From Olsenella profusa (GTDB lineage Bacteria; Actinomycetota; Coriobacteriia; Coriobacteriales; Atopobiaceae): a DNA stretch of 64,000 nucleotides. The notes beneath the pieces were generated by a model. The model was given only the letters and a program-made list of their open reading frames with translations, did not search any database and had not been told where the DNA came from. The stretch is taken from contig NZ_JACSNQ010000008.1 of assembly GCF_016900315.1 (NCBI RefSeq), forward strand, positions 1-64,000, given 5' to 3'. Of the stretch, positions 63,706 to 64,000 are shown one piece after another. Made by a program: the position numbers and the translations under genes. Numbering within the stretch: position 1 is the stretch's first letter; each line of letters opens with the position of its first letter.

Positions 63706-64000
63706 CTAGCGAACGAGGTCGCCGTCGGCGACGAGCTTGTCGATGTCGGTGGCCGTGAGCTTGATGCCGGCGGGCAGCACCGCGAAGACGCGGTCCCCAA
63801 GCTCCTCGATCTCGCCGTCGATGCCGTAGGAGAAGCCGAAGCAGAAGTCCAGGATGCGCTTGGCCGTCTCGATGTTGGTGTTGCGGAAGACGATGACCAC
63901 GGGCTGGTTGGTGCGCACGCGCCGCACGACGGTCTGGACGTCGTCGTAGGAGACGGGCTTGAGCACGTAGGGCGGCAGCTGGCCGGACGCCACGCGGGAG
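63706..64000 (-). CDS. sepF: Cell division protein SepF (5' end outside window)
   Basis: C-terminal ~98 residues visible: YVLKPVSYDDVQTVVRRVRT, PVVIVFRNTNIETAKRILDF, CFGFSYGIDGEIEELGDRVF and AVLPAGIKLTA are the SepF core that binds FtsZ and helps assemble the Z ring. The N-terminal membrane-binding helix and linker lie beyond position 64000. The block sepF-proC-yggT-divIVA is the usual actinobacterial/firmicute division cluster. Confidence 0.93.
   Translation of the reverse strand, partial: SRVASGQLPPYVLKPVSYDDVQTVVRRVRTNQPVVIVFRNTNIETAKRILDFCFGFSYGIDGEIEELGDRVFAVLPAGIKLTATDIDKLVADGDLVR

Overview
The window is GC-rich throughout (about two-thirds G+C by eye) apart from one AT-rich core. It looks like chromosome of a Gram-positive actinobacterium, most likely class Coriobacteriia near Olsenella/Atopobium. 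This is inferred from the sepF-proC-yggT-divIVA division block, Tat-type lipoprotein leaders, an LCP wall ligase, tandem C1-family PepC peptidases and an amino-acid-based metabolism (cysteine desulfidase-like enzyme, serine ammonia-lyase, pyroglutamyl peptidase, amino-acid ABC importers). No rRNA is present to settle the taxonomy.

Layout. 1-11 kb: cysteine desulfidase-like gene, divergent amino-acid ABC importer, a relic REP-associated transposase between REP palindromes, nadE, a MITE-like element, a duplicated-domain lipoprotein, groES-groEL. 10.6-16.7 kb: accessory strip with a hairpin repeat array, two XRE regulators, a nucleotidyltransferase cut by an IS256-family element, an LCP protein, small or broken genes and a possible small hydrophobic toxin. 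16.7-19 kb: a frameshifted large lipoprotein gene. 19-35.4 kb: a 16-gene minus-strand exopolysaccharide/capsule locus. 35.5-42.7 kb: metK, then a TetR regulator divergent from two YhgE/Pip membrane proteins. 43-54 kb: gltX, pcp with a DUF969/DUF979 5-oxoproline transporter pair, serine ammonia-lyase, a gluABCD-like importer with a cytidylate-kinase-like gene. 54-64 kb: tRNA-Gln/Glu/Glu, CCA-adding enzyme, two pepC genes, yigZ, PTS EIIA, RNase P RNA, divIVA, yggT, proC and the edge of sepF.

How the genes work together. The polysaccharide locus is self-contained. The Wzz-like, BY-kinase and PHP-phosphatase genes lead, followed by a NusG-paralogue antiterminator, an initiating phosphoglycosyl transferase, glycosyltransferases, an acetyltransferase, Wzy, Wzx and a UDP-glucose dehydrogenase. 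The CapE-CapF-CapG set predicts UDP-N-acetyl-L-fucosamine, and the adjacent WbuB-like transferase is a candidate to use it. PepC, Pcp, the 5-oxoproline transporter, the Glu-type importer and serine ammonia-lyase together suggest peptide and amino-acid scavenging.

The most unusual feature is the intergenic DNA. Several families of tandem palindromic repeats, with periods near 42, 60 and exactly 62 bp, sit mostly between convergent genes, and a short motif GTTCTTCTCGCC recurs on both strands, often right beside these arrays. These may be a little-described repeat system and are the leading candidates for follow-up.
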